A stretch of DNA of 33,970 nucleotides from Bacteroidales bacterium (GCA_025361285.1 JANYAP010000181.1:1-33970), one strand, 5' to 3'. Shown: positions 7,299 through 15,419, counted from the first letter of the stretch. Numbers and translations are program-made. The notes: a model not told the origin generated them from the letters alone.

Positions 7299-8675
7299 TT
7301 ACAGCCAACCCAATACTAACGTAGGCACAAACCCAGTAACTATTGTTAAAATGGTAAGTACAACAAGTACTACCATCGACAATTTGATTGTTTCAATGGC
7401 TTGGTATTCAGGTTTTTTCATATACATATTAATAATTGGGCGGAAATAGTAAAAAATACTTATAACCGAACCCATCACAGCTATCAACACAAGCCATAAG
7501 TACCCGTTATTTAATGCAGCTGTAAATACAAAATACTTTGCCATAAACCCTGCTAGTGGCGGAATACCTGTAAGCGATAAAAACGAAATGGCTGCACACA
7601 AAGCAACTATTGGGTTTAACTTTGACAAACCATTAAACGATTCGATATCGGAATTGTGAAACGACTTTTTTATAGTTATTACAACTAATAAAGCCGACAA
7701 ATTAGATAGTACATAAGCCACTGAATAATAGAGCAATATACCCGAAGATACATTTTTAGCAGCCACCAACGCAATTAGAATATAGCCAGTATGCGCAATG
7801 CTGGAATACGCCAACATACGCTTAATGCGAGTTTGCGCCAATGCTCCAAGGTTGCCAAATACAATTGATAGCGCCGAAATAACTGCGATAGAATTTACCC
7901 ACAAACCAGCATCGGTACCAAAACACATCGAGGTTAACCGAAAGAAAGCGGCAAAACCTGCAACCTTCACAACAGTAATCATATAGGTTGTAATAATGGT
8001 AGGCGAACCATGATAGACATCGGGTGCCCAAAAATGAAACGGCACTGCCGCAACCTTAAACGCCATTCCAATAGAAACTAGTAAAACTCCGGCTTTGAGC
8101 ATCATTGGTAAATTATCGATATTGGTGTTTATGTATCCTGAAATATCTGCTACATACAACGAACCTGTTGCTCCATACATTAAGGCAATACCGAACAAAA
8201 GAAAAGCCGAAGCAAACGAACCCAAAAGAAAATATTTCATAGCAGCTTCGTTTGACAAGCTTGAGCTTCGGTGACTTCCAGCCAACAGATATAACGAAAC
8301 TGAAAGAATTTCCAAGCCAACGAAAAAAGTTGTGAGATTGCCCGACGATATCATTATAAGTGCCCCAACCAATGAGAATAGCGTAATAGCGTAAACTCCC
8401 TCGAGACTACGAGTCTCGTCTTTATAGTATTGTGCTGATATTAAGAATATTACAATTGTAGCAAAAAGCATTAAACTACCGAAAGCAACATAAAAGTTAT
8501 CGGTAAAAAACATATTGCTAAAGTAGTAACTAGTTGTTCCATAATCGTTTATAGTTAATCCGAGGGAAACAAGCAAGCCGATAACAATAACAGGCAAAAG
8601 CCATTTTTTAAGATTGAAAACTCCTATAAATAAGGTAATTATGCCTAGTAAAGAAATTGCGATAATTGTATTCAT
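7299..8675 (-). CDS. nuoN: NADH:quinone oxidoreductase subunit N
   Basis: This 458-residue antiporter-like membrane subunit of complex I has about 13-14 hydrophobic segments. Conserved features are FFVGLEILSVSLYLLAGSHR (the glutamate-bearing TM5 region), AVPFHFWAPDVYHGSPTII, KRMLAYSSIAHTGYILI, and FLSLTGIPPLAGFMAKYFVF. It pumps protons as part of the membrane arm. It is separated from nuoM by over 15 kb and lies on the opposite strand, yet it is the only nuoN in the window and completes the 14-subunit set. It stands between transketolase and pepD. The upstream gap carries heptamer repeats and a palindromic pair. Confidence 0.94.
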   Translation of the reverse strand: MNTIIAISLLGIITLFIGVFNLKKWLLPVIVIGLLVSLGLTINDYGTTSYYFSNMFFTDNFYVAFGSLMLFATIVIFLISAQYYKDETRSLEGVYAITLFSLVGALIMISSGNLTTFFVGLEILSVSLYLLAGSHRSSSLSNEAAMKYFLLGSFASAFLLFGIALMYGATGSLYVADISGYINTNIDNLPMMLKAGVLLVSIGMAFKVAAVPFHFWAPDVYHGSPTIITTYMITVVKVAGFAAFFRLTSMCFGTDAGLWVNSIAVISALSIVFGNLGALAQTRIKRMLAYSSIAHTGYILIALVAAKNVSSGILLYYSVAYVLSNLSALLVVITIKKSFHNSDIESFNGLSKLNPIVALCAAISFLSLTGIPPLAGFMAKYFVFTAALNNGYLWLVLIAVMGSVISIFYYFRPIINMYMKKPEYQAIETIKLSMVVLVVLTILTIVTGFVPTLVLGWL

Positions 8676-8681
8676 ATAATA

Positions 8682-8709
8682 AGTCGTAAGATATTAGTCG
8701 TAAGTCGTT
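8682..8709. repeat. Heptamer tandem repeat (AGTCGTA type, 4 units)
   Basis: Four 7-nt units (AGTCGTA, AGATATT, AGTCGTA, AGTCGTT) directly precede nuoN on its 5' side. The same AGTCGTA unit recurs between fic and nuoB. Confidence 0.7.
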
Positions 8710-8745
8710 AGGTGTATCTCTAAAACTATAATATACATAATTAAA

Positions 8746-8825
8746 CCTGACAGGTTTTCTGTAATAAATAAATTTTCAGATAATTATAAACTTCCGAGAT
8801 TTTATTAAATACAAAACCTGTCAGG
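8746..8825. repeat. Pair of ACCTGACAGGT-type palindromes in inverted orientation
   Basis: CCTGACAGGTTTT at 8746-8758 is the exact reverse complement of 8813-8825. The left copy is itself a 15-nt palindrome around a central A (8743-8757). The two copies are 54 nt apart, between the 3' end of the transketolase gene and the 5' side of nuoN. They may act as a transcript hairpin after transketolase or be a dispersed palindromic element. Confidence 0.65.
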
Positions 8826-8834
8826 ATTTTATTC

Positions 8835-10883
8835 CTATTTTTTATATCCAGCCAAATAAGTTTCAACTTGTTTAAAAACATTATCGGCGGTGAAGCCAAG
8901 CTTCTCATCTAGAACAGTATAAGGAGCCGAAAAGCCAAAGCTTTCCATGCCATAAACTATTCCGAACGGTCCAGCCAAGCCTTTAAGGGTAACTGGCAAG
9001 CCAGCTGTTAAGCCGAAAGTAGGTATGGTAGAGGGCAACACCGAATTTTGATATGCGGCAGATTGGCTGCGAAACAAGCCTTCGGAAATAGCCGACACTA
9101 TGCGCACTTTCAAGCCTTTTTCCTTTTCAAGTTTTTCGGCACCAGCCAACAAAGTAGTTACTTCCGAGCCATTTGCAACTAAAATTACATCGGGTGTTCC
9201 GCTGCAATCTTTGGCAATGTATGCGCCTTTAGTCGCTTCCAGCGCATCGGCATATCGTAGCGATCCAGCTTTTGCAGGAATGCTGGTAATATTTTGGCGC
9301 GAAAGAATAAGGGCCGTTGGTGCTTCGAGGTTTTCCATAGCCATTTTCCATGCAACGCTAGTTTCGGCGGCGTCGGCAGGGCGAAGAACCAAGGTGCTAT
9401 TTTTGCCATGATGATTTTTAAGTTGCTCCATCAATCGTAGTTGAGCTTCTTGCTCTACTGGTTGGTGGGTTGGACCGTCCTCTCCAACTCGGAAAGCATC
9501 GTGTGTCCAAATATATTTAACGGGCAATTGCATTAGTGCCGATAGGCGAAGCGCGGGTTTCATGTAATCGGAGAAAACGAAGAAAGTTGCGCACGCGGCA
9601 ATTACACCACCATGCAACGCCATACCGTTGGCAATAGCGGCCATGGTAAGTTCGCTTACACCAGCTTGCAGAAACGCTCCAGAGAAGTCGCCTTTACGGA
9701 AAGCCTTTGTATATTTCAGAAACCCATCGGTTTTATCGCTGTTCGAAAGGTCGGCCGAGGCTACAATCATGTTTTCGACATTCTGCGCAAAGTAACTTAG
9801 TACTGTTGCCGATGCGGCGCGAGTGGCTATGTTTTCCTTCTGTGCAATGGTTGAATAATCGATTACTGGGGCTTTTCCCGAAAGGAATGATGTTAACTTA
9901 GCAGCTAATGCTGAATTTGCCTTTTCCCATGCGGCAAAAGCTTTTTTCTTTTCGGCAGCTTGTTTTATTTTTGCGGCTTTTATAGTAGCGTAATATTCAG
10001 CTACTTCGGGGAAAATTTGGAAAGGGTTTTCGACATTGCCACCTAGGTTTTTAATAGAGTTTTCGAAGCAAGCGCCCGATTCGCCCAAAGGCATACCATG
10101 TGTAGCACATTTGCGTTCGAAGTTTTTGCCTTCTTTGTCCTGTGCGCCTTTACCCATAATGGTTTTCCCGATAATTAAAACTGGTTTTCCGGTAACGGTG
10201 TTTGCTTTTGTAAGTGCTTTGCGAATTTCGTCGGCGTTATTGCCGTCGATAGTCATTACTTCCCATCCCCAAGCCTTGTATTTCATTTCGGTATCTTCGA
10301 TAGTAACTTCCCATGTTTCGGTGGAAAGTTGAATATCGTTAGAGTCGAAGAACATGATGAAGTTGTCCAATCCTAATGTTCCTGCAATACGTCCGGCAGC
10401 TTGCGAAATTTCTTCCTGTACGCCACCATCTGAGATATAAGCATATATTTTATGGTTCATCCAGTTACCGAAACGGGCAGCCAAAAATTTAGCGGCTATT
10501 GCGGCACCAATACCCATTGCATGCCCCTGACCAAGAGGTCCCGATGTGTTTTCGATGCCTCGTTTTACATCCACTTCGGGGTGTCCTGGCGTTGGACTTC
10601 CCCACTGGCGGAAATTCTTTATTTCGTCGAGACTAAAATTTCCGGTAAGGGTAAGCTGCGAATATAACATTGGCGACATGTGTCCTGGATCGAGGAAAAA
10701 CCTATCGCGGAAAGGCCAAGCCATATCCGAAGGATCGTAATTTAAAAACTCGGCATATAAAACATTAATAAAATCGGCACCACCCATTGCACCACCTGGA
10801 TGACCACTTTTTGCTTTCTCTACCATGGAAGCCGAAAGTATGCGAACATTGTCGGCAGCGCGGTTTACAATACTGTTGTTCAT
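8835..10883 (-). CDS. tkt: Transketolase
   Basis: This 682-residue thiamine-diphosphate enzyme of the non-oxidative pentose phosphate pathway moves two-carbon ketol units between sugar phosphates. SGHPGGAMGGAD (26-37) contains the substrate and cofactor histidine H28. TSGPLGQGHAMGIGAAIA and YISDGGVQEEISQAAG followed by FFDSND form the Mg/ThDP-binding motif. The pyrimidine domain carries RVGEDGPTHQPVEQ with the catalytic glutamate. The C-terminal domain is present, so the protein is full length. It is transcribed from a good promoter at 10923-10954 and is monocistronic or leads into nuoN 159 bp downstream. Confidence 0.96.
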   Translation of the reverse strand: MNNSIVNRAADNVRILSASMVEKAKSGHPGGAMGGADFINVLYAEFLNYDPSDMAWPFRDRFFLDPGHMSPMLYSQLTLTGNFSLDEIKNFRQWGSPTPGHPEVDVKRGIENTSGPLGQGHAMGIGAAIAAKFLAARFGNWMNHKIYAYISDGGVQEEISQAAGRIAGTLGLDNFIMFFDSNDIQLSTETWEVTIEDTEMKYKAWGWEVMTIDGNNADEIRKALTKANTVTGKPVLIIGKTIMGKGAQDKEGKNFERKCATHGMPLGESGACFENSIKNLGGNVENPFQIFPEVAEYYATIKAAKIKQAAEKKKAFAAWEKANSALAAKLTSFLSGKAPVIDYSTIAQKENIATRAASATVLSYFAQNVENMIVASADLSNSDKTDGFLKYTKAFRKGDFSGAFLQAGVSELTMAAIANGMALHGGVIAACATFFVFSDYMKPALRLSALMQLPVKYIWTHDAFRVGEDGPTHQPVEQEAQLRLMEQLKNHHGKNSTLVLRPADAAETSVAWKMAMENLEAPTALILSRQNITSIPAKAGSLRYADALEATKGAYIAKDCSGTPDVILVANGSEVTTLLAGAEKLEKEKGLKVRIVSAISEGLFRSQSAAYQNSVLPSTIPTFGLTAGLPVTLKGLAGPFGIVYGMESFGFSAPYTVLDEKLGFTADNVFKQVETYLAGYKK

Positions 10884-10922
10884 TAAATTATTTGTTTAAG
10901 GATTATTTATTCATTTAATTTA

Positions 10923-10954
10923 TAAAAGTACAGTTTCGATTTTGATTGAGCAAA
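10923..10954 (-). promoter_or_regulatory. Bacteroidota-type promoter of tkt
   Basis: On the minus strand TTTG (10951-10954), a 20-nt spacer and TACTTTTA (10923-10930) match the TTTG-N19/20-TAnnTTTG consensus with one mismatch in the last base. Predicted transcription starts near 10916, giving a leader of about 33 nt before the tkt ATG. The rest of the 274-bp gap towards nuoA holds only a weak 7-bp dyad (11072-11078 with 11093-11099); I could not identify a convincing nuoA promoter. Confidence 0.6.
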
Positions 10955-11157
10955 TGCATAAGTTAGGAAATACTTAAAATAGACGTAATGTATTAATATT
11001 TAGCATTATAAACATGATGTATTTTAGAAGTCTGTAATAATGCGTTATATTCAATACCTTAATATTCTCTGAGTTGTAAAAATTGAAAATAATACAACTT
11101 TTCCTATAACATTTACCGCAAAATTGGCTAAATTCGTTGTCTAAAATTTCATTTCGC

Positions 11158-11571
11158 ATGGAGAAGGTATTTAGTCAGAATGATTTCTTTCCAATTGTGT
11201 TGCAAATAGCTGTGGCTCTTGGTTTTGTGGTAGCAGTAATGATTGTTACCCATGTAATTGGTGGTAAACGCCGCCGCATTCGAACTATACGCAAGGAAGA
11301 TAATTTCGAGTGTGGCATTGAAATACAAGGCAACGCTCGTTTTCCATTCTCGGTAAAATATTTTCTTATAGCTATACTTTTTGTGCTTTTCGATGTTGAA
11401 GTAATTTTTTTCTACCCATGGGCTATCAACTTTAAATCAATTAGTTCCGACAGGCTGGTGTTGTTCGGCGAAATGATGCTTTTTATCGGTATATTTATGG
11501 TTGGCTTTTTCTATATTTTAAAGAAAGGGGTTATTGATTGGAATGCGAAAGTAGTAAGACATAAGTCGTGA
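11158..11571 (+). CDS. nuoA: NADH:quinone oxidoreductase subunit A
   Basis: This is a 137-residue membrane subunit with three hydrophobic segments. The conserved KEDNFECGIEIQGNARFPFSVKYFLIAILFVLFDVEVIFFYPWA region includes the TM1-TM2 loop cysteine near the quinone site and the acidic FDVE motif in TM2. The ATG at 11158 is preferred over an in-frame TTG at 11137. It opens the main nuo cluster. The last codons (aag tcg tga) are already inside a heptamer repeat, so the C-terminal residues KS and the stop are repeat-derived. Confidence 0.94.
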   Translation: MEKVFSQNDFFPIVLQIAVALGFVVAVMIVTHVIGGKRRRIRTIRKEDNFECGIEIQGNARFPFSVKYFLIAILFVLFDVEVIFFYPWAINFKSISSDRLVLFGEMMLFIGIFMVGFFYILKKGVIDWNAKVVRHKS

Positions 11572-11639
11572 GTCAGAAGTCGGAAGACGGAAGTCGGAAG
11601 ACGGAAGTCGGAAGTCGGAAGACGGAAGTCGATAGACAA
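11563..11639. repeat. Heptamer tandem repeat (AAGTCGG type, 11 units) between nuoA and fic
   Basis: Eleven 7-nt units run without a break: AAGTCGT, GAGTCAG, AAGTCGG, AAGACGG, AAGTCGG, AAGACGG, AAGTCGG, AAGTCGG, AAGACGG, AAGTCGA, TAGACAA. The nuoA stop codon lies in the first two units. The array passes directly into an A-rich leader of two more 7-nt units that holds the fic start codon. Confidence 0.85.
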
Positions 11640-11652
11640 TAAAAAATAAAAA

Positions 11653-12474
11653 ATGTTTAATATTGAATTACTATTGAAGCAATACAACGCACTTGATATT
11701 CAGCAGAGTATCGATTGGGAGAAGTATAACCATTATTCAATAGTGCATCATTCTGCTAGTATCGAGGGTTCGACCTTAACAGAGGAGGAAACGCAGTTAC
11801 TACTCGATAACGATATTACTGCAAAGGGCAAACCTTTGGAGCATCATAATATGGTAAAGGATCATTATCGAGATTTACTTTTTGTTCTCGAAAAATCGAG
11901 GTCGAAAACTTTATTGTCGGTATCGCTTCTGCAAAAAATCGCAAGCTTAGTTATGCAAACAACTGGTTCGGAGCATAATACAATATCAGGTACTTTCGAT
12001 TCGAGCAAGGGTGATTTTAGATTATTGAACGTACATGCCGGAACAACTAGGTTTGTCGATTTTACTAAGGTACCTTCGTTAATAGATAATTTTCTGCTTG
12101 AGCTAAACACCAAGCTTTCTGGTGTACATAATATGAGCGATGCTTTAATCACTTCGTTCGACGTGCATTTTAACCTTGTGTCTATTCACCCGTTTGTTGA
12201 TGGAAATGGCAGGGTTTCGCGATTACTTATGAATTATGTGCAGCATTATTTTAACTTGCCTTTAGCAATTGTATTTAAAGAAGATAAAGCAGAGTATTAT
12301 AAAGCTTTGGTTGACACTCGCGAAACTAAAAATATCGATATCTTTAGAGCTTTTATGCTTAGCGAGTATAAAAAAATGTTATTGCTTGAGATTGAGAAAG
12401 TTGAACGTTCTAAAACCGAACGAGTTATACAAAAATCCTCGAAAAAAGGAAGTGGAATAACGATGGTGTTTTAG
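11653..12474 (+). CDS. Fic-family protein (probable AMP-transferase, class II)
   Basis: This 273-residue protein has the Fic core motif HPFVDGNGRVSR at 179-190, with the catalytic histidine H179 and the full HxFx(D/E)GNGRxxR set, so it is predicted active. An N-terminal inhibitory-helix motif SASIEG (34-39) fits (S/T)xxxE(G/N), the auto-inhibited class II arrangement, with E38 as the blocking glutamate. Fic enzymes attach AMP or another nucleotide moiety to protein hydroxyls; the target is unknown. It lies between nuoA and nuoB in the same direction, flanked on both sides by heptamer arrays, and its leader is a copy of the nuoB leader. No antitoxin partner is adjacent. Confidence 0.9.
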   Translation: MFNIELLLKQYNALDIQQSIDWEKYNHYSIVHHSASIEGSTLTEEETQLLLDNDITAKGKPLEHHNMVKDHYRDLLFVLEKSRSKTLLSVSLLQKIASLVMQTTGSEHNTISGTFDSSKGDFRLLNVHAGTTRFVDFTKVPSLIDNFLLELNTKLSGVHNMSDALITSFDVHFNLVSIHPFVDGNGRVSRLLMNYVQHYFNLPLAIVFKEDKAEYYKALVDTRETKNIDIFRAFMLSEYKKMLLLEIEKVERSKTERVIQKSSKKGSGITMVF

Positions 12475-12480
12475 AAGGAA

Positions 12481-12568
12481 GATATTAGTCGTAAGTCGTA
12501 AGATACAAGACACAAGACACAAGACACAAGTCGTAAGACAATAGACAATAAAAAATAAAAAATAAAAA
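12481..12568. repeat. Heptamer tandem repeat (GTCGTAA/GACACAA/AAAAATA types) between fic and nuoB
   Basis: Ten 7-nt units occupy 12481-12550 (GATATTA, GTCGTAA twice, GATACAA, GACACAA three times, GTCGTAA, GACAATA twice). They are followed by AAAAATA units that keep the same 7-nt phase up to the nuoB ATG. Positions 12541-12563 are identical to 11632-11654 in front of fic. Confidence 0.85.
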
Positions 12569-13123
12569 ATGGCAATTTCGTACACAAAGGTTTCGCCACC
12601 AGAAGGTTACTCGTCGCCGGGAATATTTGCCACCTCGTTCGACAAGGTAATAGGGCTGGCGCGCTCTAATTCAATATGGCCGTTGCCGTTTGCTACATCG
12701 TGTTGTGGCATTGAGTTTATGGCAACCGTTGCATCGCACTACGATTTAGGTCGATTTGGTGCCGAGCGATTGAGCTATTCGCCTCGCCAAGCCGATTTAT
12801 TGATGGTAATGGGAACTATAGCCAAAAAAATGGCGCCTATTGTTGAGCAGGTATACGAACAAATGGCCGAACCTCGTTGGGTTATTGCCGTAGGTGCATG
12901 TGCATCGAGCGGTGGCATATTCGACACATACAGTGTCTTGCAAGGTATCGATAGGGTTGTACCTGTTGATGTTTATGTACCAGGCTGTCCGCCACGCCCC
13001 GAGCAAATACTCGAAGGTTTTATGAAAATACAGGAACTTGTTAAAAACGAACCACTTCGTAAACGCTACTCTCCCGAATACAAGGAAATGTTGGAGCGAT
13101 TTGGAATGACGGTGGTAAAATAG
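12569..13123 (+). CDS. nuoB: NADH:quinone oxidoreductase subunit B
   Basis: This 184-residue peripheral subunit carries the terminal [4Fe-4S] cluster N2 that passes electrons to quinone. Ligands are C45 and C46 (TSCCGIEFM), C111 (VGACASSGG) and C140 (VPGCPPRPE). [21 protein letters not shown] is strongly conserved. It is separated from nuoA by the fic gene. The start codon is embedded in the 3' end of the A-rich heptamer leader. Confidence 0.97.
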   Translation: MAISYTKVSPPEGYSSPGIFATSFDKVIGLARSNSIWPLPFATSCCGIEFMATVASHYDLGRFGAERLSYSPRQADLLMVMGTIAKKMAPIVEQVYEQMAEPRWVIAVGACASSGGIFDTYSVLQGIDRVVPVDVYVPGCPPRPEQILEGFMKIQELVKNEPLRKRYSPEYKEMLERFGMTVVK

Positions 13124-13137
13124 TTTAGGAAGTTATA

Positions 13138-13173
13138 GAAGGCAGAGAAGGCAGAGAAGGCAGAGAAGATAGG
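13138..13173. repeat. Nonamer tandem repeat (GAAGGCAGA, 4 units) between nuoB and nuoC
   Basis: Three exact copies of GAAGGCAGA are followed by GAAGATAGG. The period is 9 bp, unlike the 7-bp arrays elsewhere, and no such repeat lies inside a gene here. Confidence 0.8.
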
Positions 13174-13221
13174 ATTACATATAGTTTAGAAGCTTAATTA
13201 GAATATAAATTCGTTTAATTC

Positions 13222-13725
13222 GTGGACAAAAATCTTATTAAAATAGAGTTAATTGTCGAAAAAATTTCATCGGAGTTTGGTGCAGCCATAATAGCTAATT
13301 GCATAAACAGCGATATGGCAACTTTTACTGTCGATTCTAAATCGATAATAGCTGTTATACAATACCTTAAAGAAGAGCTTGGGTTTAATTTTCTTACCGA
13401 TTTATGTGGAATTCATTACCCAAATGAGGAGTTATCGCTTGGCGTAGTTTATCATCTGCATAATTTCAATGAAAACACACGTTTACGACTTAAAACATTC
13501 GTATCCATAAATAATCCAACGATGCCAACTGCCACCAATCTGTTTCCAACATCCAATTGGATGGAGCGCGAAACATTTGATTTTTATGGAATTACGTTCG
13601 ATGGCCACCCAAATATGAAACGAATACTTAATGTCGATTACCTCGATTATTATCCTATGCGTAAGGAATATCCACTAGAAGACCCTACACGCCACGATAA
13701 AGATGATCGATTTTTTGGAAGATGA
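13222..13725 (+). CDS. nuoC: NADH:quinone oxidoreductase subunit C
   Basis: This is a 167-residue hydrophilic subunit (30-kDa family) of the connecting arm. FLTDLCGIHYPNEELSLGVVYHL, then NWMERETFDFYGITFDGHPNMKRIL and the end MRKEYPLEDPTRHDKDDRFF are the family signature. The start is a GTG at 13222; the next in-frame ATG is at residue 32 and would remove conserved sequence. NuoC is separate from NuoD, unlike the fused NuoCD of Bacteroides or E. coli. A long repeat array separates it from nuoD. Confidence 0.94.
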   Translation: MDKNLIKIELIVEKISSEFGAAIIANCINSDMATFTVDSKSIIAVIQYLKEELGFNFLTDLCGIHYPNEELSLGVVYHLHNFNENTRLRLKTFVSINNPTMPTATNLFPTSNWMERETFDFYGITFDGHPNMKRILNVDYLDYYPMRKEYPLEDPTRHDKDDRFFGR

Positions 13726-13729
13726 AAAC

Positions 13730-13896
13730 GAAGTACGAAGTACCAAGTAATAAGTAACTAGTCGAATACTATGTACTAACTACTTAATACTTTTTTAAAG
13801 GTAACAATTACAAATTACTCAGTACAAATTACTAAATACTAAATACTCCTTTTAAGGTGTCAATTACTAATTACTTAGTACTCAGTACTAATTACT
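13730..13896. repeat. Heptamer tandem repeat (TACTNAG type) filling the nuoC-nuoD gap
   Basis: Three blocks of 7-nt units of the AATTACT / TAGTACT / CAGTACT kind lie at 13730-13792, 13806-13847 and 13862-13896. Short TTTTAAAGGT-like and TTTTAAGGT-like joints separate them, suggesting block duplication. Positions 13862-13893 are identical to 20925-20956 between nuoK and nuoL. Confidence 0.85.
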
Positions 13897-13906
13897 TAAT
13901 AAAAAC

Positions 13907-15118
13907 ATGGAAAACAACACTTATACGAATATCGAAACACCAAAACTAAGTTCTCCGCATTATACAACACTAAACCTCGGGCCTACGCATCCGGCAACGC
14001 ACGGTATATTTCAGAATATACTTACTATGGATGGCGAGCACGTTGTTGATTCGGAGCAAACTGTAGGATATATACATCGCGCTTTCGAAAAAATTGCCGA
14101 GCAACGTACTTGGTATCAGATAACTCCACTAACCGACAGGCTAAATTACTGCTCGTCGCCCATAAATAACATTGGTTACCAATTGGCGGTTGAAAAACTT
14201 TTTGGCGTAACAACCTCTAAACGCATTGATTATATGCGTGTTGTTATTATGGAGTTAAGTCGTATTGCCGATCATCTTATTTGCAATAGCGTTATTGGTG
14301 TTGACGCCGGTGCACTTACAGGCTTTTTATACGTTATGCAGGAACGCGAAAACATTTACGACATATTCGAAGAGATCTGCGGAGCGCGCCTAACAACAAA
14401 TATTGGTCGCATTGGGGGTTTCGACAGCGATTTTAAACCATCGACCATCGATAAAATAAATACATTTCTCGCCAATTTTCCGAAGGTTTTAAAGGAATTC
14501 GAAAACCTATTGTTGCGCAACCGTATTTTTATGGATCGCACCATTGGTGTTGGCGGCATTTCGGGCGAACGTGCTCTGGCTTATGGCTTTACAGGTCCTA
14601 ACTTACGCGCTACGGGTGTCGATTACGATGTTCGTGTAATGAACTCATATTCATCGTATTCCGATTTCGACTTTATAATCCCAACTGGTACACAAGGCGA
14701 TACTTACGACCGTTTTTGTGTTCGTCAAGCCGAAATGTGGGAATCGTTAAAAATTATAGCGCAAGCACTTAAAAATATGCCCGAAGGAGCCTATTGCGTT
14801 GATGTTCCGGAAATTGTGCTTCCCGCAAAGGAAGAGGTGTACGGTAAAATGGAAGCGCTAATATGGCATTTTAAAGTAGTGATGGGCGAGGTAAACACTC
14901 CTGTTGGCGAGATTTACACTAGCGTTGAAGGCGGTAATGGCGAGCTTGGTTTTTATATTGTTAGCGATGGCGGCCGCACACCATACCGATTGCATTTCCG
15001 CCGACCTTGCTTTATATACTATCAGGCTTATCCCGAGATGATTAAAGGCGGATTGCTTTCCGATGCCATCATCACGCTAAGTAGTATGAATGTTATTGCT
15101 GGCGAGTTGGATGCGTAA
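13907..15118 (+). CDS. nuoD: NADH:quinone oxidoreductase subunit D
   Basis: This 403-residue 49-kDa-type subunit forms most of the quinone pocket with NuoB. NLGPTHPATHG near the N-terminus, GYIHRAFEKIAEQRTW, LTDRLNYCSSPINN, GARLTTNIGRIGG, and the C-terminal VEGGNGELGFYIVSDGGRTPYRLHFRRPCF and GELDA end are all conserved. The protein is full length and separate from NuoC. The start follows a TACTNAG heptamer array. Confidence 0.97.
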   Translation: MENNTYTNIETPKLSSPHYTTLNLGPTHPATHGIFQNILTMDGEHVVDSEQTVGYIHRAFEKIAEQRTWYQITPLTDRLNYCSSPINNIGYQLAVEKLFGVTTSKRIDYMRVVIMELSRIADHLICNSVIGVDAGALTGFLYVMQERENIYDIFEEICGARLTTNIGRIGGFDSDFKPSTIDKINTFLANFPKVLKEFENLLLRNRIFMDRTIGVGGISGERALAYGFTGPNLRATGVDYDVRVMNSYSSYSDFDFIIPTGTQGDTYDRFCVRQAEMWESLKIIAQALKNMPEGAYCVDVPEIVLPAKEEVYGKMEALIWHFKVVMGEVNTPVGEIYTSVEGGNGELGFYIVSDGGRTPYRLHFRRPCFIYYQAYPEMIKGGLLSDAIITLSSMNVIAGELDA

Positions 15119-15120
15119 AT

Positions 15121-15168
15121 GATGTGAAGATGTGGAAATGTGAGAATTTGAAAATGTGAAGATGAGGG
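15121..15168. repeat. Octamer tandem repeat (GATGTGAA type, 6 units) after nuoD
   Basis: Units GATGTGAA, GATGTGGA, AATGTGAG, AATTTGAA, AATGTGAA and GATGAGGG follow the nuoD stop after 2 nt. The period is 8 bp. Confidence 0.7.
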
Positions 15169-15197
15169 AATATTATTAGCATATAATTACGAACAAC

Positions 15198-15383
15198 GTG
15201 ACTGATATACAACTATACACAAAAATTTCGGAATTGCCATTTAATTTGAAAATGGAAGCAATGGATTTTATTGACTTTATTAGTCACAAAAGCGATAAAA
15301 ATATAGGTTCTAAATACCGAGTTGCTGGTAAAGCAAAAGGGCTTATTAAAATGAAGAAAAATTTCGATGACCCAATATACTAA
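15198..15383 (+). CDS. Small DUF2281-type antitoxin-like protein, possibly truncated
   Basis: This is a 61-residue product from a GTG start. The opening IQLYTKISELPFNLKMEAMDFIDFIS resembles the N-terminus of DUF2281 proteins, which often act as VapB-like antitoxins. The later AGKAKGLIKMKKNFDDPIY resembles their toxin-neutralising tail. Family members usually continue after the (D/E)P with a short acidic stretch; here the frame stops at once, and the final IY-stop falls in a heptamer repeat. No PIN-domain toxin is adjacent. It lies between nuoD and nuoE in the same direction. It could be a solitary antitoxin remnant; activity is doubtful. Confidence 0.65.
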   Translation: MTDIQLYTKISELPFNLKMEAMDFIDFISHKSDKNIGSKYRVAGKAKGLIKMKKNFDDPIY

Positions 15384-15408
15384 ATACTTAGTACTAATTA
15401 CTAATCTC
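15374..15408. repeat. Heptamer tandem repeat (TACTNAG type, 5 units) before nuoE
   Basis: Units AATATAC, TAAATAC, TTAGTAC, TAATTAC and TAATCTC run through the 3' end of the DUF2281-type gene, whose stop codon at 15381-15383 is part of the second unit. Confidence 0.75.
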
Positions 15409-15419
15409 TTAAAAAACAA

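Noticed and set aside
10974-11159. 61-residue minus-strand frame in the tkt-nuoA gap
   Set aside because: AT-rich, no recognisable features, overlaps the nuoA start and lies in a promoter-containing region; treated as chance.
11563-11639. CRISPR-like array in the nuoA-fic gap
   Set aside because: The units are 7 bp with no spacers and no cas genes; it is a simple tandem repeat.
13222-13314. Alternative ATG start of nuoC at residue 32
   Set aside because: It would delete the N-terminal strand and helix conserved in NuoC; the GTG start keeps normal length.
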